Shown: piece after piece, positions 23,364 through 34,275 of the stretch
Numbering within the stretch: the stretch's first letter is position 1
Layout: the number at the start of each line of letters is the position of its first letter
Assembly: GCA_027382625.1 (NCBI GenBank)
Contig: JAJKFJ010021624.1
Span: forward strand, 124,001 to 188,000
Source of the DNA: Tetmemena sp. SeJ-2015
Lineage: Eukaryota; Ciliophora; Spirotrichea; Sporadotrichida; Oxytrichidae
Length of the DNA: 64,000 nt
Reading direction: 5' to 3'
Notes under the pieces: generated by a model
Told to the model about the DNA's origin: nothing
Databases searched by the model: none
The model's input: only the letters and a program-made list of their open reading frames with translations
Made by a program: the position numbers and the translations under genes

Positions 23364-24888
23364 ATGACTTCAAAAAAATAGGATTGCTCATTCTCACATA
23401 AGCAGCCGAAGCACATTCACGAGAACTACTTCTTTTAAAAGTTCTCTTAACGTAGCAAATACGGTACTCTCAAGATTAAGCAAGGAGTTATCAAAGAATA
23501 CCCACTCATCTTCAATTCGAAAGGAGATCGCATCTTTTCAGCTTCCGAGGCAACAATAATCTTCATCATTCTTTTCTTATAGGAGGAATTTTAATTAAAA
23601 TTGATGAATGGTTAATATTATAAATGGAGAGTTGCAAAATGGTGACAGTTGAAATCGCATATTCCCTCCTGATCTCCAACTTGTGTGATAACTTATCAAA
23701 ACTTAGAATTAGTTTCTCCTTTTATCAGTATCTCTCAGCTGCGAGATATGACTTAAGCACACTTCTTCATCCTATTATGCAACTGATATATTCCATATTA
23801 ATTTAATATCTAATTTAATTCTCTTTTTTATTAAATTCTCAGCTATAATGGCTATCGGCAGTATTCTTGAGCTCAAGAACTTAAAACTACTGACAACACG
23901 CGAATCTTGCTTCGATGCGATGGTCTTCGGCGACATGAATCTCTCCTTTTGGTACATGCAGTTCATGAATATGTTCTGCTTGCTAAAGTACAAAAAATTC
24001 TAGCTCTACCTTATTCCGACTCCTGTCCAGTCCAAGCCATAAGTTATCAAGCTCTCGAAGCACTACTATGCTTTTTGGTACAAGAGTATTGCCTAAATAC
24101 AAATTCTCAACATTGAAAACATGTGCTTCGAGCAAAGTTTCTTCCTCCCAAGAAGGGAAAACTGGCTACAGTGTTCCCTGTCAAAGAAAGATGTCCACAA
24201 TCTAAGCTTCCAAATTTTCCTGAGAACTCAAAGCAAACTCTGCATTTATCAGCTAGACTTAAACTAGCCAAGTTTCTCTTTTCAGATGATTGAGTAGAGA
24301 GACTTCTCAATATGTCCACTCAAGATAATTCATTAGACTTTTCTACTTAATAACTTTGTGATCTCCCTGATGAATGACGTGGGCTCTTTTGATAGTCTGA
24401 ATGTAGTGTATTATGACAAGGAGAATCAGTAAGGGGCTCTCACTAGGATGTCTGTGAGGGACAAAATAATGATTCTTAATTAGGACTTGGCTAGCCCTAG
24501 AGATCTCCCTCTGGTTTTACTCCTGCAGAATAACAAGATAGGTATTTTGACCAACATATAAGCGGGCACCTTTGACTTCGATATTTTAGAAAAGGTAAAC
24601 TAAATCAATCAGATCATCTCTAACTCCAAAAACAGCAGCTTGTACGTTTATGAGGGCCATTCTAAAACACATCTGCTAGTATTGCGAAAATTAGACGATG
24701 GAAGGGGAAACCTCTGGCATATTAGCATTCCCAAGTCTTTCTTAAAACGGCTACAAGAGGAGTTAAAGCAAAATTACAAGATAGCGGCTAGACAAGATTC
24801 CCACTGCACAAATTTTCAATCGCTTGAACAGTAGTGGATGTCGTCCGCTGGAAACGAAACTGTCGAATATGAATTCTCCTAATTTTGA
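23364..24888 (+). CDS. Unknown protein, paralogue A of a tandem pair
   Basis: The ATG at 23364 reads MTSKKQDCSFSHKQPKHIHE, NYFFQKFSQRSKYGTLKIKQ, GVIKEYPLIFNSKGDRIF, is interrupted for about 300 bp (near 23555-23860), and resumes at ILELKNLKLLTTRESCFDAM, FWYMQFMNMFCLLKYKKFQL and so on to LLVLRKLDDGRGNLWHISIP and a terminal TVEYEFSQF, TGA at 24886. It is colinear with the next gene over its whole length. The interruption is absent from that neighbour, so it is an intron or IES specific to this copy. No known domain; hydrophobic and aromatic-rich beta-like segments. Confidence 0.75.
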
Positions 24889-25132
24889 TTTGCTCCGACT
24901 GATGATATAATATAAGTTGATATCTAAATTAAACTTGAGTAATGGCGGTCTATCATTCATTTCTTTATCACACTTTCATTATTCTATGCTTATAGTCAAC
25001 ACATCAAATGTTCTTGTGAAATATCTAAAAATAATTGTTTGTGCTATTTTCTGGTATTTATTTCTTAACTGGCTTAAGTGTAGCAAATCACATATAAAGC
25101 TCTATCTTATTAACCAAATAAATATATTAATT

Positions 25133-26344
25133 ATGACTACTGCTGCCATGTGTCGCCTCAGCTGTAGTGGGGAAGTCGTTGCTAATGAAAACTATTTCTT
25201 CCAAAATTTCATCCAAAAAACCAAGTATGGGGATTTAAGAGTAAAGCAAGGAGTCATCAAGGAATTTCCAGTAATTTTTAACCCTAAGAACAGATACACA
25301 ATAAACGTAAATGAGAAGTTTTGCTAAATCCTCAAGACCCGCAACCTTAAGATTATTAAGTAGGAGGATTCGTGTTTTGGGGAGACAGTTTATGCAGACG
25401 ACTATGTCTGCTTCGCTTATATGCAATTCATGAACATGTTTTGCTTCTTTAAATACAAAAAGGTCTAGCTGCATATAGTCCCCACTCCAATCCAGGCTAA
25501 GCCTTAAGTGGTGAGACTCACTAAAAATTATTTCGCTCTCTGGTATCGAAGTATCGCTCAAATTCAAATTCTCAATGTCTAGAACATGAGTATAGAGCAA
25601 AGCTTTTTCCTCTCAAGACGAGAAAATTGGCTTTAGTTCTAGTTAGCCGTGAAAAACCTTAAGACGATGACCTTTGACATTTTCCTCCGAACTCAGAGCA
25701 AGCTCTTCCTCTATAAATTGGATCTATGGAAGCCTGTATTCACCTTCGAAATAAGTGAGCAGAAGGATTTTTCAGAGTGCCCTTGGAAAGTGATCCATCA
25801 AACTATACTTCTAAACGACATGGTAATTCAAATGGTGAACGACGTAAATTCTTTCGACTCGATGAATGTCGTATTCTTCGACCGAGCAAATTTTCAAAAA
25901 GCAGTCACTAAGATCTCGGTGAGAGATAAGATAACCTTACTCAATCAATAGAACAGCAGGCCAAAGGACCTTCCAATACTCCTAGTGCTTGCTAATAATA
26001 AACTAGGACTCATGACTAATATCTAGGCAAACGTGGTTGACTACGATATACTTTCGAAAGTAAATGCGATTAATTCTGTTATCTCCACTTCTAAAAATAG
26101 CGGATTGTATGTGCAGTCTTGCCAGTCTAAAACACAGATACTCATTTTGAGAAAGCTGGATGACGGTAGAGGTAACCTGTGGCAAATAAATGTGTCGAAA
26201 GCTTTTCTTAAGAGTATTTAACAAGAGCTTAAAAGTAACTACAAAATTGAACCTAGAGATGGCATGTGCCCCGACTATCGGTAATTCTAAGGCGATCAGT
26301 GGAGCTCTCAAGAACAGAACGAGCATATGGAATATGAGTTTTGA
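25133..26344 (+). CDS. Unknown protein, paralogue B of a tandem pair
   Basis: Uninterrupted ORF of 403 codons (ATG 25133, TGA 26342) with many Gln-coding TAA/TAG. Landmarks shared with paralogue A: NYFFQNF versus NYFFQKF, KYGDLRVKQGVIKEFPVIFN, YMQFMNMFCFFKYKK, ENWLQF, TFDIFLRTQSKLFLYKLDLW, DVNSFDSMNVVFFD, SVRDKITLLNQ, LILRKLDDGRGNLWQINVSK and an EYEF ending. Spacing between the pair is about 240 bp. No domain recognised. The complete, intron-free copy makes this the better template for homology searches. Confidence 0.8.
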
Positions 26345-26562
26345 TAAGCTGCGTTAGGTGAAGTATTTAAATTTAGATGAGAACATATAATCACCTTTAA
26401 AATGTAGTTATCTTCTACTCTATTTCTGATGAATTTCTAAATTTTATCTACTCTATTTTTAGACATAACAAACAATATGGGGCTTAATGTATCACCACCT
26501 TTGATAAATGACTTGGCGAAATACTTGTGATACTCACAACTTTTGTAGGTTTGATTCAGTAA

Positions 26563-29500
26563 ATGCAGAGTCTCTCTACGATGGAGGAAACAGAAGAAGA
26601 GAAGAAGTAAAGCCAAGCAACTGAAACTATTGAGGCATCAATTTCTGAGCCAGTATAGAAGTCAAGTCACTCAAGTCACAACTCTATGAAGCGGAGGAGT
26701 CAATCTACTAAGTAAATGGGAGGTATTCTATAAGAAGAAGAGATAGAGTTCGATAATAAAGAGGATCAGATCTGCTTAAAATTCATTAGAATATATTTTG
26801 GGAATTTATTAGATCAGATGTTTTGCTTTGGCGAGTCAGGCCCTACCAATCAAAGAGATTCAACCACCTCATCCCTCTCTTAAAATCTGCTTTACTATCG
26901 CTAAAACACCAACAGAAAGTCGCTTAATAACTCTCACTTGTCTTCTCTGCTCTCAGCTGCAGCCATAGCAGGCAGGAATTCCCACATGCTAGAGCCTAGA
27001 GATGAAGAGAGCATAAAGAAAGATATTTAGCAACTAGAAGAGGAAAAGAAAGTGGAGATAAACACAAATCAGGTTACACTCACTATGAAGGATTTTCAGA
27101 TACTAGAGCAAATTGGCAAAGGAGCCTATGGACGTGTTTTTGTGGCTGATAGGGAGGGAAAAATGTATGCAGTCAAGGAACTCTCCAAAGAATTTATAGT
27201 TAGTGTAAGTAACCATGATAACAACATCTTTCATAATAAATGAAGAAGATTATTAAATTGATCTTATAAACAAGAAGAAGAGAATAAGAATAATTAGGCT
27301 ATCTATCTTTGAAGTTGATAGAATTGCCCAGACTTATGATGATGGGTCAATTACTTGTTTATTTACTGAAATTATAGCTTGGGAAAACAGAGGCAGTGTT
27401 TCGAGAGCGAGATATTTTGAAGAAGTTAAATCACTCTTTGGTGGCTAAGCTATACTATACCTTCCAAGATGAGGACAACCTGTATTTTGTGATGGAGCAC
27501 ATTCCCTTTGGCTCTTTACAAGAACTACTAGACCAATACTAGTAGAAGGGAAAGAGGATGAGTCTTTCTCAGGTAAAGTTCTATGCGGCTTTGTTGGTTC
27601 AAGCCCTAGAGCATGTCCACTCAAACCAAGTAGTGCACAGAGATCTCAAGCCTCAGAATATACTTGTAGACTCCTAACACTACCTGAAGCTGGTAAGTAA
27701 ACTTTTACCCACCTCACTTTGCAATATCGCTTTCTGTATATTGAATATTCAAATGTAAGGTAGCGAGAAAAGTACTTAACTTTGACTTAATTCAAATAAT
27801 TTTAAGAAAATCTATTCATTAATCACACAGTTTGATGGCATCAAAAAGCAAATTAGCCAAATTGCAAGAGCTGAAAAGCCTATACCTTTAAATGAAAAAG
27901 CAATTCGAGATCGAAAGCTTATACTGACAGCTCTAACTAAATAAGAAGGCGTTTATCAATTCTAAAAATACAGAAAAGAATGAGCAGCAGAGAAAGAAAA
28001 AGAAGTCTATATATTAGTAGCTAAAACTTTGATACTCCTGGGATGAAAAATAAATCCAAGCCTTAGATCAGTAAATGCCTAATTATCGTTAATTAGTCAA
28101 ATGGCTAAAGATATACAAGCAAAGTTTCCTCGTCTTTGAGGCTAAGTATAAAAATATTAGTGAAGCGGACAAGCTGAAAATAAATTTAAACACCTTTAAT
28201 TAATCAAGGATCAGGCGATTAGAAAAAAAGAAACTCAATTGAAGAAAAGACGAGCTAGAAAATAAAAACAAGCAAATAAGAGCAGGATCTAACAAAGCAA
28301 AAATCTTTTAGCAGAAGATAAGAACTTAATTTAAAAAGTTAAAGCGAATTGATAATTTTCATAATTTTTAATTAAACAAATATTTTTAAAGCTTATTTAA
28401 GTTTATTAGCATATTTTAAGCAACTTATTATAGATTGATTTTGGAGATGCAAAAGAAATAAAAGAAGAAGAGTTTGAGGATAGAGAGAGGACTAGTCAAT
28501 TTAAAATCGAATGAGCGCAGGATCCTTTTCGAACCTCATGAAACAGTCAGAGAAAGACAAAATTAGAGAACTCAAAATTCAATTAATCTCATTATAGGCT
28601 GGCTGGCTTTAGAGATCTTTTTTAATTAATTCTAATGCCTTATATAATTAATTTAATATTTTAATGTTAAGCAAAAGTCATGCAGTAATAGAATATTGTT
28701 CACAGAGATATCAAACCTGAAAAGTCAACTGCCCCTGCTATGCATCCTATTTATTTCACTTCCTACAACCTTCTATTTCCATTTAATTCTTCACTATATT
28801 ATTTTAAGATAAGAGAGCCGACTTTTGTGGGAACACCACTATATGTGGCTCCTGAAATGCTTGATCACAATTTAGCAGGGACTTTCACTGATTTATGGGC
28901 TCTGGGCTGCATAATTTATTAGATGCTGTGCGATAATAAAACCCCTTTCCATGGACGTGGATACGATGAGGTGTTTCAAAACATTCTTGAAAGGAGGCTT
29001 AAGTTTCCACCCCATCTTGACCCTTAAGCTCGAGACCTACTTATAATTCTCACATATATTTAAATAAATGCTATACTTGACAAGCTGCTAGAATTCGACC
29101 CTTATAAAAGACTGGGCTTCAAAAACTACGCTAAGCTGAAGTCTCACCCTTTCTTTTCTGGAATAGACTTCTAAAAGTTAGCTGAGAGGGAGTTAGAGGT
29201 TCCTGACATTGAAAAATTGCACGAAGAAAATAACGAAGCACTAGCTACAGACAATGATGAAATGGAAGCTCACTTGCCCGATAGCACTCATCTACAAAAA
29301 GACATGGACAAATAAGTTTGGGGGGGGGGCCTTTCCTCGACAGTAAAATTTTATAATGAATAAAGGTAAGAAAAAATACCTTTATAGGATAATTTTCGCT
29401 CCTAAATCTGATTTTTCCAGTTATAGAGGCTTGTTTGAACTTCTAAGCCTTCAAATTTGAGTCCTAATTAAGTCAGTTAGAGGTCAGATGCACCTAAATA

Positions 29501-30500
29501 AAATCTATATTTTAAGCTAATTTTTCGCTATTGTAAAACTAACTTAAAGTGCAATTTTTAAATGGCAAAGCATTTTGATCTAACAAAAATTTAATTCTTC
29601 ATGATTAAGAGGATAATTCTTCAATTTTTTTAAACTAAATTTCATTGGGCTTATAGCTTAAGCATGATATGTGTTTAAAAAATGCTTTGCCATTTAAAAA
29701 TTGCACTTAAGTTAGTTTTACAATAGCGAAAAATTAGCTTAAAATATAGATTTATTTAGAGATGCACTTTGATTAACTGACTTAATTAGGACTCAAATTT
29801 GAAGGCTTAGAAGTTCAAACAAGCCTCTGTAACTGGAAAAATCAGATTTAGGAGCGAAAATTATCTATAAGGTATTTTTTCTTACCTTATTCATATAAAA
29901 TTAAAAAAATAGAGTAGCTGTGAGAAAGGCCCCTCCCCCATAAGTTTAATTCAGAATGTATTATATGATAGTAAATAGATGTCTGACTTTGAGTTAGTAG
30001 ACCCTGACAATACAGTAAGGAATACCTTGGTATCGGATAAATTCTACGGAGATATTGATCTGAATATGAAGGTATGGGACAGCCCTGTAAAGCTAAGGCG
30101 AAATCTGATCTTCTTCAAATCACGAAGGATGTACCTACTTGAGGATGGAAGGATAGTCATAGCTAAGAATATAAAAGTTAAGCATATTTTTCAGATTGAC
30201 CGACACACTGAAATCTAGCTTAACAAAAAGGAGCGATTCACTATCAAGTCTAAAGTTATAATTTTCTAGCCTTAAATTCGAGTTTAAATTAAGTTTTTCA
30301 TGAGGTTGTAGAATCCCCTGATGCCGAGGTTTGGGTTAACATCTTTTAAAAATGAAGAACATGTAATCCTTTTTTATTATAAGCATCTTAAACTCGATAA
30401 AATCCTAAGTTTTGGAGAAAAAGAGAGCAGCAACCATTCTAAAAGACACTGATATTGTTAGGTGCAAGAAGTGAACATATTCCAAAATTTAAAGGTTGTA
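26563..30500 (+). CDS. PDK1-like AGC protein kinase (3-phosphoinositide-dependent kinase 1)
   Basis: PDK1 activates other AGC kinases and is recruited to membranes by a C-terminal PH domain. Present here: a Ser/Gln-rich N-terminal region, glycine loop [18 protein letters not shown] (catalytic Lys), [45 protein letters not shown] (this Gln is a TAG), [15 protein letters not shown], then a PH-like segment ([20 protein letters not shown]). Introns: about 27198-27376 and about 27696-28431. IESs lie at 28482 and 29039. A 35-nt intron before [10 protein letters not shown] has been invaded by a foldback element. The 3' end is not resolved: the frame changes after [10 protein letters not shown]. Kinase call secure; PDK1 orthology likely from order and the IIYQ motif. 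Confidence 0.85.
27835..28380 (+). pseudogene. Decayed Lys-rich ORF inside a PDK1 intron
   Basis: Within the large 27696-28431 intron, the ATG at 27835 starts a frame of about 180 codons. It is coherent (Lys/Gln/Leu-rich, with many Gln TAA/TAG) but carries three in-frame TGAs. Readable blocks: [60 protein letters not shown]. The length corresponds to roughly 22 kDa. Hypotrich TBE transposons carry an ORF of about that size, so a transposon remnant is one guess; no sequence match could be tested. Germline-limited decay is the simplest reading. Confidence 0.4.
28482..28817. other. 330-bp internal eliminated sequence in the PDK1-like gene, pointer AGAGAG
   Basis: AGAGAG occurs at 28482-28487 and 28812-28817. 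Excision of 330 bp joins KEEEFEDR directly to [14 protein letters not shown], giving the normal activation loop between the DFG and APE motifs. Without excision the frame hits a TGA soon after RTSQFKIE. The insert itself contains a kinase-like [11 protein letters not shown] string (28690-28725). Confidence 0.8.
29039..29078. other. 36-bp internal eliminated sequence in the PDK1-like gene, pointer ACTT
   Basis: ACTT at 29039-29042 and 29075-29078. Removing 36 bp turns a kinase-atypical 12-residue insertion into [18 protein letters not shown], the canonical AGC kinase subdomain XI. The insert length is a multiple of three and there is no GT-AG, so it would be invisible to a frame-based test. 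Confidence 0.7.
29320..29939. mobile_element. Foldback/MITE-like element, ~255-bp inverted arms, 8-bp target duplication
   Basis: The left arm (from 29320, starting with ten G then CCTTTC) is matched in reverse complement by the right arm ending at 29939 (GAAAGGCCCC then TCCCCC). The arms are about 255 bp and nearly identical over most of their length, around a loop of about 110 bp. The element is flanked by the direct repeat ATAAGTTT (29312-29319 and 29940-29947). There is no coding capacity. An 8-bp duplication is typical of hAT-type transposition, but the G/C-run termini are not typical hAT ends. It sits in a 35-nt intron of the PDK1-like gene; the target duplication overlaps the 5' splice site. 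Confidence 0.85.
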
Positions 30501-30916
30501 AATACTTAAAGTCATTAAATCCCCATAATAAAGAGCTTGCTTAAGAAAAATATTCATTAATAAATTTATTAAAATATAGCTTCTTAAAATATTACCCACT
30601 TTTAATTAACTTTAAATCAACTATAAGATAATTTTTTTTACGATTGTTAGAGAAATTCATTTAAATTAAATTTTGAGTTCTTATTTATTCAGCAAAAGAA
30701 AATTAGTTGAAAAAGTCTAAGATTTATATTTTTCTATCTTTTTATTTTTTATTCAGTAGACTATTTGCAATAATCGAAAAAATAATGCATATTCTAGCTC
30801 ACGATATCTGTGGTCTCTTGATTTACAAAACTCTGCTTATCTCTTTTAAGTTTACTTAAGATTCAAACATACTATAATTCTGCAAATGACTTCTACTTGC
30901 AATACCTGCTACCTCT
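30501..30916. other. AT-rich region between convergent genes
   Basis: It may contain the unresolved end of the PDK1-like gene. Otherwise it is AT-rich and has no clear coding frame. Confidence 0.35.
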
Positions 30917-33283
30917 TCATTAAAATCTCTGTGCACCTGGGGTAGGTGGTTTTGAGTGCTAGGATTTTTATAGTTGCCTCTACTATATCAGTATTTGCTG
31001 CTATAGAAGCTAATTTTATTACTATTGCTGCTGCATTTAGTATTGCTACATCTGAATTTATTGTTACTAGTAGAAGGTCTGTGCATTTTTGCTGCTATCA
31101 CTTCTTTGTGAAGGCGTGCCTACTCCACTGACGGTAGTACTTGCAGTCAGTCCCATGCCACTCATAGCTTAGGGATTACCCACGCTGTGATTACTTTGGT
31201 GCCTACTCCTCACTAAGATATTTGAGTAGTTATTTTGCTAAGTGGTATTAGGAGTATTGTTGGTGTGAGACGACGTGCTATTCTTAGTTGAAGTGGCTGT
31301 GATGCCTGAGCGAGAAGATCCTCTCGATTTAAGCTTTTATTGAGAGATTGAAGTGTTTGAATGCTCCACTCTATTTCCAGAAGTAGAAGATAATTGCTAT
31401 TAGAGAACTAATTGCTCTTGGGGAGCTGGCTATGCGAAAGAGCTCTATCCTCCGGCTACTGAAGCCTTTCTGTTATAGAAGGAGAGATTCTAAGTAGAGT
31501 TGAAATTAATCCTCTAAGAGCTTTCAAAAGTCTTCTCTGCATCATGTTTAGGAGACACCAAATCTTCTCGATCCACTTGGATCATTTGAGCTGGCATAGG
31601 AGGCCGTCCCCCCATCTATTGATATTGCTTTTCACTTGTATTGAGATAGAGATTGTTTGTATTACTCAGAGCAGCTAGTTGATAGTCGAAGTAGTAACCG
31701 TTGAAGAGTGCCTACACTGAATTCCTTCTAAGCATTTGGACACTTTGCTTAAACTGCTCTTCCTCCTGATCTTTCCAATCTTCGTTGATGTTCTTCTAGT
31801 CAAAGTTATCTTCCTTAGGTGGGATGAAAGGAGATTTAAGTTTTCTATCCCAGAGTTCCTACCATGGGAAATCTTTCAACCATGGATGGTTCTTGACCTC
31901 TGCAGGCCCATTTAAACCTAGTCTGTTATTAGGCTTTCTCTAAATAGTCTTGTTTATGAAATCTGCTGCCTCAATTGACCAGCCTCTAGGCACCTCATGC
32001 CTTTTAATTTGGATCTGCTTAGAGAGGATGTGATCTCTAATTTCTTTTCTAGTTTTTCCAACATATGGTCTCTATAGGCGTATATGAGTTATTGTGCAAG
32101 ATAGAAGGAGTGTATAACTTACTCTTCCGAACATGCATTCAAATGCCATGACACCCATTGCAAAATAGTCTACTGCTACTCCATGGTTTTATCTGCACAT
32201 CACCTCAGGCGCTTCAATTAGAATTAGATTACAAATCAACAGTTTTTAAGAAAATTCAATAGAAATATCACTAAATTTCATCTATCTAATTTAAAATAGA
32301 GTTTTATTCTCCCTCTCTCTTTATTCTTTTTTACTTACCCATGTAACCTGGTGTACCTGAGGTGTCCTCTGAATTTTCTGGTCTCCAAACTCTTGCAATT
32401 CCGAAATCAGTTATTCTAAGATATCCTATAGAGATTATTAATAAGCCACAATTAGTTAACACTCTCGAGGAATAACTCCAATTTTCTATTAAAATTATAT
32501 TTGGGAATTTGTAGTAAACCTTTAAAAATATGTAAAGTTATTTAACTTTCACTAGTTTTGCTTAAAGTTTAGTTCGTGAGCATACCTTGATCGTCGAGTA
32601 CCAAATTCTCTGGTTTAATATCTCGATGAATGATGTTTTTGTTGTGAACGTATTCTAGGCCTGCCACCAAACACGCGATGAAGAATCCTTTAAAATTTGT
32701 TTAGCAAATTCTTATATGCAAAAAGATTAAAGAGACGAGCCTTAAATAGAAGCTGCTGTTTGCAAACATCCTAAAATAGATTGCACTTACTGGTCTGCTC
32801 CTCTGAAAATTTGCGGTGTCTGCAAATGTGATACCTCAAGTCACCACCATTCAGCACATCCATAACCAAATACAAGTTTTCTCTGTCTTAGAAGGCATAG
32901 TAAAATTCAAGAGTGAATTATGTATTGCATCTAAACTTTGTACTTAAATTTACATGTTGACAATGAAGGGATTGTGGAGCTAGGTGAGGATTTGTCGCTC
33001 ATTCATGACTGACTTTATAGAGCGCTTGGTAATGATTCTAGCCTTAGACATCTCCTTCATTGCATATTGCTGCTTTGACTTCTTCCTCTCGACTTTCCAC
33101 ACTTTTCCGAAACCTCCCTTTCCGATGCAGTACAAATAACTGAAGTTCGCCTTTGTTAGAGCTACATAAAATTGTTAGATCCTGTCCAAATCTCTAAAAA
33201 GAAAATACCTGTAACATTTTAAAGTAAATACATGAAATTTAATTTTCGCTCTCGAACTCGGATTTAAAGTGACAATTTCCCAT
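30917..33283 (-). CDS. STK32/YANK-like AGC protein kinase with N-myristoylation signal and poly-Gln tail
   Basis: The ATG at 33283 begins MGNCHFKSE, a classic N-myristoylation/palmitoylation start as in YANK kinases. A short intron follows. Motifs: [148 protein letters not shown]. The tail is Ser/Asn-rich and ends in a Gln run encoded partly by TAA/TAG before TGA at 30917-30919. Introns separate the kinase blocks (near 32100, 32200-32340, 32430-32590, 32690-32790 and 32900-32960). Likely a membrane-tethered regulatory kinase. Confidence 0.9.
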
Positions 33284-33384
33284 TTTATTGGTTTGTTAAG
33301 TATTTTAGTAGCTTATCTGAGATTTAATTTATAATTATCAATCCTTGTTTTGCAACTCAATCCTAATGAGTGTTACTATTTTTT

Positions 33385-34211
33385 TCTAAATCTCTCTTCT
33401 GAAGTTAGTGCATAGGCAGTCTTGAGTTCCATGGTCTTTTGACCAACATCAGCAACGTGTTTCAAGAAAATTTAAGCGATTTGGCAACTCTCGAATGTAC
33501 CGATTCCTAGCAAGTGCATTATAGCTACATTATAAGCCGCAAAGGTGTGTCCCTTTTCTGCTGCTTTTCTAAAGAAATCATATGCCAGACTAAAGCTGAA
33601 AGAATTACTCTTATTCAAATATTATCATCAAAATTCAGAATGATATTTTTAATTGCTGAGCTCCTTGGACTTTTTCTTATTCATTTCTTTGGTATAGGAC
33701 GAACTAAGATGCAAGCAGCCAAGATTATATTGGGCATTTGTATTTCCTTAGGCGGCTGCTTGCGTAAAGTACAGCTTTGCTTTGGTATAATTGCGCTTGA
33801 TACTGCCATAGGTAGAGAGCTAAACTGGGTCATTATCTAAAAAGTCAGGGGCGGTGTAATAAATGAAGCCAAGAGCATTCATCGATTTAGTGTCATTTCC
33901 AGCATTCACGAAATATCTTTCAGCCACTTGCATGTTCTTTGCTATCCCCAACCCATACAAGTGCATCAATCCTAGATTAAGATAAAAAAAATACTGTGAA
34001 GATAGTAGTTAGAGTCTTTATCTTTCTGATCTAGCGACAGGGCTCTCTCAAATTAGATCTTAGCTTTTGAATAGTCTCTCCTTACTCTATTTGTGCCATG
34101 CACATGCTAGATTCCGAGCAAACTCAGACTATCTACATTTCCATAAGATCCCTTTAAGTCAAGTAAAACCCCAAGTTAAAATTTAACAGTGAATCGGAAG
34201 AATGCATATTA
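33385..34211 (-). CDS. Sel1-repeat protein (SEL1L/HRD3-like)
   Basis: Sel1 repeats (about 40-residue helical hairpins with G-x-G and A-x-x-Y/N-L signatures) are visible: DSLSLLGIQHVHGTNRVRRD, NLGLMHLYGLGIAKNMQVAE, SMNALGFIYYTA, AKLYFTQAAAQGNTNAQYNL, YDFFRKAAEKGHTFAAYNVA, IMHLLGIGTF. SEL1L/HRD3 scaffolds ER-associated degradation. The gene is interrupted near 33600-33720, where the frame changes, and near 33985. The stop is not identified with confidence because the frame stays open toward the neighbouring kinase gene; the start near 34211 is also tentative. No signal peptide seen. Confidence 0.7.
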
Positions 34212-34275
34212 AGATCACAAATATTCAATAAATAACTATTTCTAATGGTTTTAGGACTTAATTAAATTAATAAGT

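Noticed and set aside
29320..29329. Run of ten G as a telomere remnant
   Set aside because: It is the terminus of an inverted-repeat element with target duplications, not a G4T4 array.
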